A stretch of DNA of 38,307 nt from Acidimicrobiales bacterium (GTDB taxonomy: Bacteria > Actinomycetota > Acidimicrobiia > Acidimicrobiales > VFJN01), in assembly GCA_035316325.1 (NCBI GenBank), contig DATHJB010000029.1, positions 1 through 38,307 on the forward strand, given 5' to 3'. A program made the translations under genes and the position numbers. Below, one piece after another: positions 23,466 through 31,597 of the stretch; position 1 is the stretch's first letter, and each line of letters starts with the position of its first letter. The notes beneath the pieces were generated by a model, which ran no database searches, was not told where the DNA came from, and saw only the letters and a list, made by a program, of their open reading frames with translations.

Positions 23466-24376
23466 CCTATCCGCGCGACTCCTTAAGCTTCGACGGGGAG
23501 GTGGCGATCGTCACCGGTGCGGGCCACGGGCTGGGGCGCGAGCACGCGCTGCTGCTGGCGGCGCGCGGCGCCCGGGTGGTGGTGAACGACCTGGGCGGCG
23601 CGGTCGACGGCTCGGGCGGATCGTCCGGCCCCGCCGCCGACGTGGTGGCCGAGATCGAGAAGGCCGGCGGCGAAGCCGTCGCCAACGCCGACACGGTGGC
23701 TACGCCCGAGGGCGGCCAGGCGATCGTCGACGCCGCCCTGGAGGCTTTCGGGCGGGTCGACATCGTGGTGAACAACGCCGGCATCCTCCGTGACAAGGCG
23801 TTCCACAACGTGTCGCCCGACGACGTCGACCCGGTGCTCGACGTGCACCTGCGCGGCGCCTTCTGGGTCACCTCCCCGGCGTGGCGGTTGATGCGCGAGC
23901 AGGGCTACGGCCGCGTGGTCTTCACCTCGTCGGCCAGCGGCATCCTCGGCAACTTCGGCCAGGCCAGCTACGCCGCCGCCAAGATGGGCCTCGTCGGCAT
24001 GACCAACGTGCTGGCGCTGGAGGGCGCCCGCTACGACATCAAGGTCAACGCCGTCGCCCCGATGGCTCTCACCCGCATGACCGAGGACCTGCTGGGCGAC
24101 CTGTCCGACCACCTCGACCCGCGCCTGGTGTCGCCCGTGGTCGGCTGGCTGGCCCACCGCGACTGCGACGTCACCGGCGAGGTCTTCACCGTGGCCGCCG
24201 GCCGGGTGGGTCGCTTCTTCGTGGGCGTCACGCCCGGCTACCACCACCCCGACCTCAGCGTGGAGCACGTGCGCGACCACATGGCCGAGATCCGCGACGA
24301 GACGGGCTACCTGGTGCCGACCGACGGCATGGGCGAGATGCCGCTGGTGCTCGCCCACCTGACGTCGGCCCCGTGA
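23462..24376 (+). CDS. SDR, Hsd4A/MFE-2-like 3-hydroxyacyl-CoA dehydrogenase
   Basis: The 304-residue SDR has TGAGHGLGREHALLLAARGA, then VVVNDLGGAVDGSGGSSGPA and EIEKAGGEAVANADTVAT, which are typical of the dehydrogenase unit of peroxisomal multifunctional enzyme 2 and of actinobacterial Hsd4A. Further motifs are NNAGILRDKAFHNVS, SSASGILGNFGQASYAAAK (catalytic Tyr and Lys) and a C-terminal extension beyond the usual SDR length. The expected reaction is NAD-dependent oxidation of a 3-hydroxyacyl-CoA, as in sterol or bile-acid side-chain beta-oxidation. The GTG at 23462 is favoured because homology begins just after it; an open frame extends to 23369 with Arg-rich sequence unlike the family. 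The stop overlaps the next gene as GTGA. Confidence 0.88.
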   Translation: MTYPRDSLSFDGEVAIVTGAGHGLGREHALLLAARGARVVVNDLGGAVDGSGGSSGPAADVVAEIEKAGGEAVANADTVATPEGGQAIVDAALEAFGRVDIVVNNAGILRDKAFHNVSPDDVDPVLDVHLRGAFWVTSPAWRLMREQGYGRVVFTSSASGILGNFGQASYAAAKMGLVGMTNVLALEGARYDIKVNAVAPMALTRMTEDLLGDLSDHLDPRLVSPVVGWLAHRDCDVTGEVFTVAAGRVGRFFVGVTPGYHHPDLSVEHVRDHMAEIRDETGYLVPTDGMGEMPLVLAHLTSAP

Positions 24377-25455
24377 TCGAGGTCACCGGGACCCACCAGC
24401 ACGCGGCCTGGCAGGCCGGCGTCATCCCCGACGTCGAGAAGGTGCGGCCGGGCCTGTGGTCGATCCCGGTGCCCATCCCCGACAGCCCGTTGCGCTACGT
24501 GCTCGTCTACTGCCTGGAGCTCGACGACGGCGTGGCGCTGATCGACGCCGGCTGGAACTGCGACGAGGCCTGGGACGCCCTGGGCGCGGGGCTCGCGGTG
24601 GCGGGCGGCAGCATCGCCGACGTGCAGGCCGTGCTGGTGACCCACGTCCACCCCGACCACCATGGCCTGGCGGGACGGGTGCGCGCCGCGTCCGGCGCGT
24701 GGGTGGGCCTGCACCCGGCGGACGCGGCGCTCATCGGCGACCACGGCAGCGAGCTGGAGGCGCTGCTCTCGTCGCGCGCCGACCTCGTGGTGGAGTCGGG
24801 TGCGCCCGACGCCCTGGCCTTCCGGATGCCACCCGTGCCCGTGGCCATCACCGGGCCCGGCGGCTTCGCCGAGCCCGACGTGCTGCTGACCGACGGCGAC
24901 CGTCCCGACCTGCCGGGCTGGGACCTGCGCACGGTGTGGACCCCCGGGCACTCGCCCGGCCACGTCTGCTTCTACAGCGAGGATCGCAGGCTGCTGCTGT
25001 CGGGCGACCACGTGCTGCCCCGCATCTCGCCGCACGTGGCCCGGCACTCGTCGCGCCACCCCGACCCGCTTGGCGACTTCCTGCGGTCGCTGACCAAGGT
25101 GCGCGCCCTGCCGGTCGACGAGGTGCTGCCGGCCCACGAGTACCGCTTCGCCGGCCTCGACCGGCGGGTGGACCAGCTGGTGGAGCACCACGCCGTTCGC
25201 CTGGCCGAGATCGAGGCCGTGCTGCAGGAGCGGCCCGCCGCCACCGCGTGGGACGTGACGGGGGAGCTCACGTGGTCGCGCCCGTGGGCCGAGATCCCCG
25301 CTTACATGCAGCTGGCCGCCAACGGCGAGACGCTGGCGCACCTGGCGCTGCTGGAGGTCATGGGCCGCGTCGCCCGCGAGGACGGGCCGCCGCCCCGCTT
25401 CGAGCTAGCTGAGGTCGCCGTCCGGGCCCCGGCTGCGCCGTGGGGCGAGCCGTGA
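24373..25455 (+). CDS. Metallo-beta-lactamase-fold hydrolase
   Basis: The 360-residue protein has the metal-binding signature THVHPDHHG (His 91, His 93, Asp 95, His 96), a later PGHSPGHVCFYS, and GDHVLPRISPH, which supply the remaining ligands. A C-terminal helical part (about 270-345) is present, as in GloB/LACTB2-type hydrolases. The family cleaves thioesters, lactones and phosphodiesters. In this locus, hydrolysis of a CoA thioester or lactone is plausible but not demonstrated. The GTG start overlaps the SDR stop as GTGA. Its 3' end overlaps the convergent regulator gene by 51 bases, which is unusual. Confidence 0.88.
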   Translation: MIEVTGTHQHAAWQAGVIPDVEKVRPGLWSIPVPIPDSPLRYVLVYCLELDDGVALIDAGWNCDEAWDALGAGLAVAGGSIADVQAVLVTHVHPDHHGLAGRVRAASGAWVGLHPADAALIGDHGSELEALLSSRADLVVESGAPDALAFRMPPVPVAITGPGGFAEPDVLLTDGDRPDLPGWDLRTVWTPGHSPGHVCFYSEDRRLLLSGDHVLPRISPHVARHSSRHPDPLGDFLRSLTKVRALPVDEVLPAHEYRFAGLDRRVDQLVEHHAVRLAEIEAVLQERPAATAWDVTGELTWSRPWAEIPAYMQLAANGETLAHLALLEVMGRVAREDGPPPRFELAEVAVRAPAAPWGEP

Positions 25456-26253
25456 CCGCAGGCCGGTGATGTTGACCCGCTGGTTGCCCGTGTTGTTGAG
25501 CACGTAGGCCTGGGCCTCTTCGATGTGCCGCTGGGAGACCCGGTGGGCGGCGTCCTCGTCGCCGCTGTCGATGGCGTCGGTGATGCGGACGTGGGCCTCG
25601 AGCACCGCCTCACGCAGCTTCAGCCCCGGGTAGCGGCCCTCGGCATCGGTCGTGACCGCCCAGCGCGACTCGTGGTAGGACCACAGCGTCTCCAGCGTCC
25701 CCACCAGCAGGATCAGTGTGACGTTGCCGCACGAGCCGACCATCTCGTCGTGGAACACGCGGGCCAGGTCGGTGAACTCGGGGCCGTTGTCGAGGTGCGT
25801 CTCGGCCTCCTTGTTGACCTCCCGGAGCCGGGGCACGACCTCGGTGTGACGGTCGCTGCGGCCGGCGCACAGCGCGGCGCACGCCGGCTCGAGGATCCGC
25901 AGCGCCTGGCCGAGGTCGTTCAGCGTGAGCTGCTTCGACTGCATGACCATGCCGAGCATGAAGGCGGCGCCGTGGGCGGTGGGGGCGTGGACCTCCGCGC
26001 CGCCGATGTTGCCCCGGCGCACGCTGATGAGCCCCTCGGTCTCGAGGATGCGCATCGCCTCGCGGATGGAGGGCCGGGACACCGGGAACTCCTCGAGCAG
26101 GTCGTCCTGCTTGGGGAGCAGCTCACCGTCGGCCAGCTCGCCGTCGACGATCCTGGTCCGGAGGATGTCGGCCACCATCTCGGCCACGCGGGGTTGGCTG
26201 AGCTGCTGGTTCAACCGTGGTGCCGACTTCTGGGAGCGGCCGTTCGTCGCCAT
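25405..26253 (-). CDS. GntR-family transcriptional regulator, FadR/FCD type
   Basis: The 282-residue protein has an N-terminal winged helix (about 20-90: ELLPKQDDLLEEFPVSRPSIREAMRILETEGLI) and an FCD effector domain with metal-site residues (DLARVFHDEM, VLEAHVRITDAI, RHIEEAQ). FCD regulators bind organic acids or acyl-CoAs and release DNA on binding; this is family knowledge. It is divergent from the importer unit, with operator G between, 105 bases from its start. It is the only transcription factor in the window and hence the best candidate for the regulator of the eight shared sites, although FCD proteins usually bind more compact palindromes. A purine-rich stretch precedes the ATG. The last 51 bases overlap the metallo-beta-lactamase gene. 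Confidence 0.9.
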   Translation of the reverse strand: MATNGRSQKSAPRLNQQLSQPRVAEMVADILRTRIVDGELADGELLPKQDDLLEEFPVSRPSIREAMRILETEGLISVRRGNIGGAEVHAPTAHGAAFMLGMVMQSKQLTLNDLGQALRILEPACAALCAGRSDRHTEVVPRLREVNKEAETHLDNGPEFTDLARVFHDEMVGSCGNVTLILLVGTLETLWSYHESRWAVTTDAEGRYPGLKLREAVLEAHVRITDAIDSGDEDAAHRVSQRHIEEAQAYVLNNTGNQRVNITGLRSRLAPRRSRGPDGDLS

Positions 26254-26333
26254 TCCTCCACCTTTCCGGTCATCTCTACAAAGTTTCTCACAACAGGGGC
26301 GTTACTCCGTGCAGCGCCCACGCCACCGGAACG

Positions 26334-26376
26334 TTGACGCCGGTTCCGTGTTCACTGTATCTTTTAAATGATACAG
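26334..26376 (+). promoter_or_regulatory. Promoter of the importer unit with near-perfect operator site G (26358-26373)
   Basis: CTGTATC (26355-26361) and GATACAG (26370-26376) form a perfect seven-base inverted repeat around TTTTAAAT. A TTGACG at 26334-26339 and TATCTT at 26358-26363, 18 bases apart, make a good promoter whose -10 box and start point fall within the repeat. This is the strongest member of the shared site family and the geometry suggests repression. Confidence 0.75.
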
Positions 26377-26407
26377 AGATAGCGATCCATGAGCGGGGGG
26401 AAGACCT

Positions 26408-27664
26408 GTGACGACGGCGCGGCGCCTGACGGCGCTTCTGGTGGTGTCCGGGCTGCTGCTGGCAGCCTGCGGCGACAGCGACGAGCCATCCACCGACGGG
26501 GGCGGGTCCGGCGGCGGCGCCAGTGGCGGCAGCGGCGGCGAGTGCGACTCGCCCGGCGTGTCCGACGACGAGATCAAGGTCGGCCAGCTGTCCGCCCTGA
26601 CCACACCCTCGGCCGCCTTCTACAGCCTCCACCAGGCCGGCATCGAGGCCCGCATCGAGGCCCTCAACGCCGAGGGCGGCATCGGCGGCCGCGAGATCGT
26701 GGTCGAGGCCGTCGACGACGCGGCCGACGCCAACCGGGCGGTCACCGCCGCCCGCGAGCTGGTCGAGCAGAAGGGCGTGTTCGCCGTGATGGCGGCCTCG
26801 TCGGTGATCGCCGGCCCGGCGTCGTACCTGCACGACGAGGGCATCCCGGTGGTCGGCTTCAACGTGAACCCCGAGTGGGGCACGTACGACAACATGTTCG
26901 GTTACAGCGGCAGCAACTCCCCCGAGCCGGTGGCGACCACCACCGGCGGCGAGTTCCTGAGCGAGCAGGGCGTCGAGAAGCTCGCCATCCTCGGCTACGC
27001 CGAGGCCTCCACCCAGGCCGCCGCCGACGGCATGGCCGCGTCGTTCGAGGCCGCCGACGGCGAGGTGGTGTTCAACAGCACCAACAGCCCCTACGGCAAC
27101 ACCGAGTGGACCACCGAGGCCGAGGAGATCGCCGACAGCGGCGCCGACGGCCTGTACCTGCCGATCATCACCCAGAACGCCCTCGCCGCCGCCTCAGCGG
27201 TGCGCCAGGCCGGGGCCGACCTCAAGGTGATCCTGTTCCCCGCCGGCTACAGCCCCACCACGCTGGACCAGGCCGGCGAGGCCGCCGAGGGCGTCTACTT
27301 CTCGACCGACGCCGTGCCCTACGAGCACGACCTGCCCGCCCACCAGAAGATGCTGGCCGCGCTCGAGGAGTACTCGCCCGACACGCCGCCGGCCCAGGAG
27401 GTGCTGCAGGGCTGGATGATCGGCGAGCTGCTCATCCGGGGCATCGAGGAGGCCGGCGCCGAGTGCCCGACCCGCGAGGCGTTCATCGAGAACCTGCGCC
27501 AGGTCGACGACTACGACGCCGACGGCCTGCTCAACCCGGCCATCGACTTCGAGGCGACCTTTGGCCAGCCCTACGGGATGTGCTTCCACTACGTGAAGGT
27601 CGAGGGTGGCGAGTTCGTGCCGGTCACCGACGGTGAGGCGCTCTGCGGTGAGGTCATCGACTGA
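26408..27664 (+). CDS. ABC transporter substrate-binding lipoprotein, LivK-like, second copy
   Basis: The 418-residue lipoprotein has a signal ending LLAAC (Cys 21), a Gly/Ser-rich linker, and a Peripla_BP_6-type domain from VSDDEIKVGQLSALTTPSAAF onward. It is a close paralogue of the 7406 protein. In this copy the permease and ATPase genes follow at once, so it is the cognate binding protein of a high-affinity importer. The family name suggests branched-chain amino acids, but in degradation loci such proteins usually bind hydrophobic or aromatic acids. The GTG start at 26408 is preceded by a G-rich ribosome-binding region. It is the first gene of a six-gene unit. Confidence 0.92.
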   Translation: MTTARRLTALLVVSGLLLAACGDSDEPSTDGGGSGGGASGGSGGECDSPGVSDDEIKVGQLSALTTPSAAFYSLHQAGIEARIEALNAEGGIGGREIVVEAVDDAADANRAVTAARELVEQKGVFAVMAASSVIAGPASYLHDEGIPVVGFNVNPEWGTYDNMFGYSGSNSPEPVATTTGGEFLSEQGVEKLAILGYAEASTQAAADGMAASFEAADGEVVFNSTNSPYGNTEWTTEAEEIADSGADGLYLPIITQNALAAASAVRQAGADLKVILFPAGYSPTTLDQAGEAAEGVYFSTDAVPYEHDLPAHQKMLAALEEYSPDTPPAQEVLQGWMIGELLIRGIEEAGAECPTREAFIENLRQVDDYDADGLLNPAIDFEATFGQPYGMCFHYVKVEGGEFVPVTDGEALCGEVID

Positions 27665-29614
27665 ATGAAGCTGCTGATCGTCTCCGGGATGGTGTTCGGG
27701 GGGATCTATGCCATCTCCTCGCTCGGCCTCGTCCTCACCTACGTCTCGTCCCGCATCTTCAACTTCGCCCAGGGGGCGCTGGCGTTCTTCATCGCCCTCC
27801 TCTACTACGACCTGAACACCGTGAGGGGTTGGCCGGCGCTGGTCGCCGGGCTCCTCGCGGTGGGTGTCGCCGCCCCGCTGCTGGGCCTGCTGCTGTGGGC
27901 GGTGCTGTTCCGGCGGCTGTCGGACTCCCCGACGACGGTCCAGCTGGTGGCGACGATCGGGCTCTACGTCGCCGTCCCACCCATCGGGAAGATGCTGTTC
28001 GTCGACACCGAACCGGTGCTGCCACCGGGGTTCTTCGCCACGCCCGTGCCGGAGTACGACGTGCTCGGCGTGACGCTCAACGCCAACCAGATCGCCGTGT
28101 TCGTCTGTGCCGTGGTCGTCGGCCTGCTGCTGGCCGCGGTGCTGCGGTACACCACGCTGGGCCTGACCATGCGGGGCGTGGTCGACCACCGCGACCTGGC
28201 GTCGGTGATGGGCGTCAACCCCGCGGCCGTCACCGCGGTGGCGTGGATGATGGGCACCACCATGGCGGGACTGGCGGGCGTGCTGCTCACCCCGGTGCTC
28301 GGCCTCAACGAGGTGTCGTTCAGCGTCCTGCTGATCTCGTCGTTCGCCGCGGTGGTGGTCGGGCGGCTGCGCAGCCTGCCGTGGACGTTCGTCGGGGCGA
28401 TCGGCCTGGGCCTGTCCCAGACGCTGGTCACCAAGGTGCTGCCCGACTCGGGCTACTGGGCCCGGGCCACCCGCCCCAGCATCCCGTTCGTGGTGATGCT
28501 GGTGTTCCTGGTGATCTACGGGGTGGTGCTGCACCGGCGCGGCACCGAGGCGCCGGCCACCACGCCGATGCTCACCCGCTCGCCCGACCAGGCCGCCCGC
28601 CGGCGGCGCACCCAGGTGGCGACGTGGACCGTGTTCGGCGTGCTGGCGCTGGTCGTGCCGGGCACGCTCACGCCCTACTGGCTGGGTGTCACCGCTTCCG
28701 GTGTGGCGGTCGCCATCGCCATGCTGTCGTTCGTGCTGGTCACCGGCGAGGGCGGGATGATCTCGCTCTGCCAGATCTCGTTCGCCGGCGTCGGGGCCAT
28801 GGGGGCCGCGCAGCTCACCGAGTTCCACGGGTGGGACGCCGGTCCCGCCGTGTTCGTGGCGGCGCTCGTCGCCGTGCCGTTCGGGATCCTCGTGGCGCTG
28901 GCCGGGCTGCGGCTCGGGGAGCTCTACCTGGCCCTGGCCACGCTGAGCTTCGCGGTGCTGGCCGACAGCGCCCTGTTCACCATCGACCGCATCGACAACC
29001 TCCACGCCGGCCAGCCGCTGCCCCGGCCCTCGGTCTTCGGGTTCCGGTTCGACAGCGACCTGTCGTTCTTCTACCTGGCGCTGGGGGTGTTCGTGATCGG
29101 TGCCGTCGTGGTCGCCAACCTGCGCCGCTCGACCACGGGCATGACGCTGGCAGCCATCCGGTCGTCGGAGGTGGCGGCCCGCACCATCGGCGTGCGGACC
29201 ATGCGGGCCAAGGTCGCGACGTTCGGGCTGAGCGCCTTCATGGCCGGCGTGGGCGGCGGGCTGCTGGCCAGCTTCTCGGGGCGGGCCACGCCCGGGTCGT
29301 TCAACGCCATCGTCGGCATCGTTTGGCTGGCGGTCGCGGTGACCTGGGGCGTCCGCTCGATCACGGGGGCGCTGCTCGCCGGGGTCGCGTTCTCGGTGTT
29401 CCCGGCGCTGTTCAGCAGCTACGTCTCCGACTCGTACGCCGAGGTGCCCACCATGCTGTTCGGCCTGGGGGCGATCATGGTCGCCCGGGAGCCCCGCGGC
29501 ATCGTCACCCAGACCGTGGAGCACTGGTCGCACCTGTTCCACAAGCTGCGGCGATCGTCGGCTCCGGCCACGACCGGTGGCCCGGTCGACGCAACGGTGG
29601 AGGCGGCGGCATGA
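27665..29614 (+). CDS. Fused LivH-LivM ABC permease
   Basis: This 649-residue membrane protein joins two permeases that are usually separate. The LivH part (about 1-290) begins MVFGGIYAISSLGLVLTYVSS and has RIFNFAQGALAFF and GVVDHRDLASVMGVNP-like loops. The LivM part (about 315-630) has VTGEGGMISLCQISFAGVGAMGAAQL, LRLGELYLALATLSFAVL, and the EAA-like AIRSSEVAARTIGV loop that contacts the ATPases. Together they would form the complete transmembrane pore with LivG and LivF in the membrane. A long hydrophilic linker with PDQAARRRRTQ connects the halves. The ATG lies immediately after the LivK stop, and the stop overlaps livG as ATGA. Confidence 0.92.
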   Translation: MKLLIVSGMVFGGIYAISSLGLVLTYVSSRIFNFAQGALAFFIALLYYDLNTVRGWPALVAGLLAVGVAAPLLGLLLWAVLFRRLSDSPTTVQLVATIGLYVAVPPIGKMLFVDTEPVLPPGFFATPVPEYDVLGVTLNANQIAVFVCAVVVGLLLAAVLRYTTLGLTMRGVVDHRDLASVMGVNPAAVTAVAWMMGTTMAGLAGVLLTPVLGLNEVSFSVLLISSFAAVVVGRLRSLPWTFVGAIGLGLSQTLVTKVLPDSGYWARATRPSIPFVVMLVFLVIYGVVLHRRGTEAPATTPMLTRSPDQAARRRRTQVATWTVFGVLALVVPGTLTPYWLGVTASGVAVAIAMLSFVLVTGEGGMISLCQISFAGVGAMGAAQLTEFHGWDAGPAVFVAALVAVPFGILVALAGLRLGELYLALATLSFAVLADSALFTIDRIDNLHAGQPLPRPSVFGFRFDSDLSFFYLALGVFVIGAVVVANLRRSTTGMTLAAIRSSEVAARTIGVRTMRAKVATFGLSAFMAGVGGGLLASFSGRATPGSFNAIVGIVWLAVAVTWGVRSITGALLAGVAFSVFPALFSSYVSDSYAEVPTMLFGLGAIMVAREPRGIVTQTVEHWSHLFHKLRRSSAPATTGGPVDATVEAAA

Positions 29615-30423
29615 GCGCCGTGGCCGAGACTGCTCCCGAGGTCGACGCGGCTGTGCCGCTGCTCGAGGCCCGCAACGTCACCATGCGCTTCGGTGGGCTG
29701 GCCGCGCTCGACGACGTGACCGTGCAGGCGTCGCCGGGGATGATCCTGGGCGTCGTCGGGCCCAACGGCGCCGGCAAGACCACCCTGTTCGGGGTGCTGT
29801 CCGGGCTGCTGCAGCCCACCCACGGCGACGTGCTCATCGAGGGCGACGTCGTGACCGGCCGCACCCCGCAGTTCCGGGCCCGCCGCGGCCTGCTGCGCAC
29901 GTTCCAGCGGGTGCAGCTCTTCGCCGAGCTGTCGGTGCGCGAGCACTTCCAGCTCACCTACCGGTCGCTGCGGGGCCGGCCCAGCTACCTGCGCGACCTC
30001 GTCGGCCTCGACCGCCGGTCGGGCAACGCCGAGGAGCAGGAGCGGGTCGACCAGCTGGTGGAGAGCCTGGGCCTGGTCGACGTGCAGCACCAGCCGGCCG
30101 CGGCGCTGCCGCTGGGGACGGCCCGCCTCGTGGAGGTCGGCCGGGCGCTGGCGGCAGGGCCCAAGGTGGTGCTGCTCGACGAGCCGTCGTCGGGCCTCGA
30201 CAGCCGGGAGACCGAGCAGCTGGCGACCGTGCTGCTGAAGGCCCGCGACGAGGAAGGGGTGGCGCTGGTGCTGGTGGAGCACGACCTGCAGCTGGTGCTG
30301 GGGCTGTCCGACCGCGTGGACGTGCTCGACTTCGGGCGGCTCATCGCGTCGGGCACGCCTGCCGAGGTGCGGTCGGACCCCGTGGTCCAGGCCGCCTACA
30401 TCGGGACGGAGGCCACACGATGA
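29611..30423 (+). CDS. livG: ABC transporter ATPase LivG
   Basis: The 270-residue ATPase has Walker A GPNGAGKTT (50-58), a Q-loop region with RTFQRVQLF, a degenerate signature LPLGTARLVEVGRALA, Walker B VVLLDEPSSGLD and the switch His in LVEHDLQLV. This is the LivG type, with the long insertion (RSLRGRPSYLRDLVGL) after the Q-loop. The signature differs from LSGGQ at several positions, which LivG proteins commonly tolerate in their own way (LSYGQQR); LPLGTAR is more divergent than usual. It powers the importer together with LivF on the cytoplasmic face. Start and stop overlap both neighbours as ATGA. Confidence 0.92.
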   Translation: MSAVAETAPEVDAAVPLLEARNVTMRFGGLAALDDVTVQASPGMILGVVGPNGAGKTTLFGVLSGLLQPTHGDVLIEGDVVTGRTPQFRARRGLLRTFQRVQLFAELSVREHFQLTYRSLRGRPSYLRDLVGLDRRSGNAEEQERVDQLVESLGLVDVQHQPAAALPLGTARLVEVGRALAAGPKVVLLDEPSSGLDSRETEQLATVLLKARDEEGVALVLVEHDLQLVLGLSDRVDVLDFGRLIASGTPAEVRSDPVVQAAYIGTEATR

Positions 30424-31217
30424 CGAGAGCGACGATCGAACCGCCGGCGGACGACGTCCTCGTCGCCGGCGTGGAGCCTGCCGAGGCGTCGACGGCGCCG
30501 CCGTTGCTGTCCGTGCGCGACCTGGTGGTCGACTTCGGGCTGACCCGGGCCGTGTCGGGCGTGTCGTTCGACGTGCCGGCCGGGTCGGTGCTGGCGGTGC
30601 TGGGCAGCAACGGCGCCGGCAAGTCGACGGTGGCGTCGGCGGTCTCCGGACTGGTGGCCCCGACGAGCGGGCACATCGAGCTCGACGGCCGCGACGTCAC
30701 CTCCTGGCCCGCCCACCGGGTGGCGCGCCAGGGCGTGACCCATGTGCTGGAGGGCCGCGGCGTGTTCCCCGGCCTCACCGTGGCCGAGAACCTGCGGCTG
30801 AGCGTGAGCCGCACCGTCGCCAAGTCGGAGCGGGCCGATGCCGTGGCCCGGGCGCTGGACATGTTCCCCGTGCTGGCCGAGCGCCGGCGGCAGGCCACGT
30901 CCACGCTGTCGGGCGGCGAGCGCCAGATGCTGGCCCTGGCCCGGGTGCTGGCCGTGCCGCCCCGCCTGCTGGTGGCCGACGAGCTGTCGCTGGGCCTGGC
31001 GCCCAAGCTGGTGGAGATGTCCTTCGACGTGCTGCGGCAGGCCAGGGACGCCGGGGTCACCGTCGTACTGGTGGAGCAGTTCGTCGAGCGGGCACTGGAG
31101 CTGGCCGACGACGCGCTGATCCTGCGGCGGGGCCGGATGGTGTGGTCGGGCAAGGCCCAGGACGCCGGCGCCACCGTGCTCGACGAGTACCTGGGTGTGG
31201 AGGAGGAGGGGTCATGA
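30420..31217 (+). CDS. livF: ABC transporter ATPase LivF
   Basis: The 265-residue ATPase has Walker A GSNGAGKST (62-70), VTHVLEGRGVFPGLTV (the LivF-type VPEGR region), the canonical signature STLSGGERQML, Walker B LLVADELSLGLAP and the switch segment VVLVEQFVERAL, where Gln takes the place of His as is usual in LivF. An N-terminal extension of about 28 residues precedes the ATPase core. It is the second energy-coupling subunit of the importer. The ATG overlaps the LivG stop, and its own stop overlaps the NTF2-like gene, both as ATGA. Confidence 0.93.
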   Translation: MTRATIEPPADDVLVAGVEPAEASTAPPLLSVRDLVVDFGLTRAVSGVSFDVPAGSVLAVLGSNGAGKSTVASAVSGLVAPTSGHIELDGRDVTSWPAHRVARQGVTHVLEGRGVFPGLTVAENLRLSVSRTVAKSERADAVARALDMFPVLAERRRQATSTLSGGERQMLALARVLAVPPRLLVADELSLGLAPKLVEMSFDVLRQARDAGVTVVLVEQFVERALELADDALILRRGRMVWSGKAQDAGATVLDEYLGVEEEGS

Positions 31218-31597
31218 CCACCAACGTGGAGCGCTACCTGGAGTGCATGGCGGCGCAGGACTGGGACGGCCTGGCCGCGACCATCGCGGAGTCGGGGCTC
31301 ACCCGCTCCGGCCCGTTCTGCGACGACATCGCGGGCAAGGCGCCCTACGTCGAGTTCCTCCGGGGGATCATCGCCTCGCTGAAGGACTACGAGCTGAAGG
31401 TGCAGCGGGTGTCACACGCGTCGGACCACGTGACCTACGTGGAGCTGAGCGAGACCTTCGACGTGGACGGCGTGCGGACCGAGTTCCCCGAGCTCATCCT
31501 GTTCGAGCGCGACGACGCCGGCCTGATCGTCCACGTCAGCGTCTTCATGAAGCAGCCCGGCGCCGACGCCCCCGTGGAGGGAGGCCGCGCCTCGTGA
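31214..31597 (+). CDS. NTF2/SnoaL-like small protein
   Basis: The 127-residue protein has the NTF2-like cone-fold pattern, opening with VERYLECMAAQDWDGLAATIAE and ending with beta strands (HVTYVELSETFDVDG, FPELILFERDDAGLIVHVSVF). Its first 40 residues closely match the C-terminal domain fused to the CoA ligase at the right edge (ECxAAxDWDGLA). Family members act as small isomerases, hydratases or cyclases; the activity is unknown. It is embedded between the importer ATPase and a Rieske oxygenase, overlapping each by four bases, so its level is tied to both. Confidence 0.85.
   Translation: MTTNVERYLECMAAQDWDGLAATIAESGLTRSGPFCDDIAGKAPYVEFLRGIIASLKDYELKVQRVSHASDHVTYVELSETFDVDGVRTEFPELILFERDDAGLIVHVSVFMKQPGADAPVEGGRAS

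Noticed and set aside
27194..29542. A 782-codon open frame on the minus strand opposite the Liv permease
   Set aside because: It is rich in His, Gln, Arg, Asp and Gly with no domain pattern, and lies antisense to a clear permease frame; long antisense frames are expected at this GC content.
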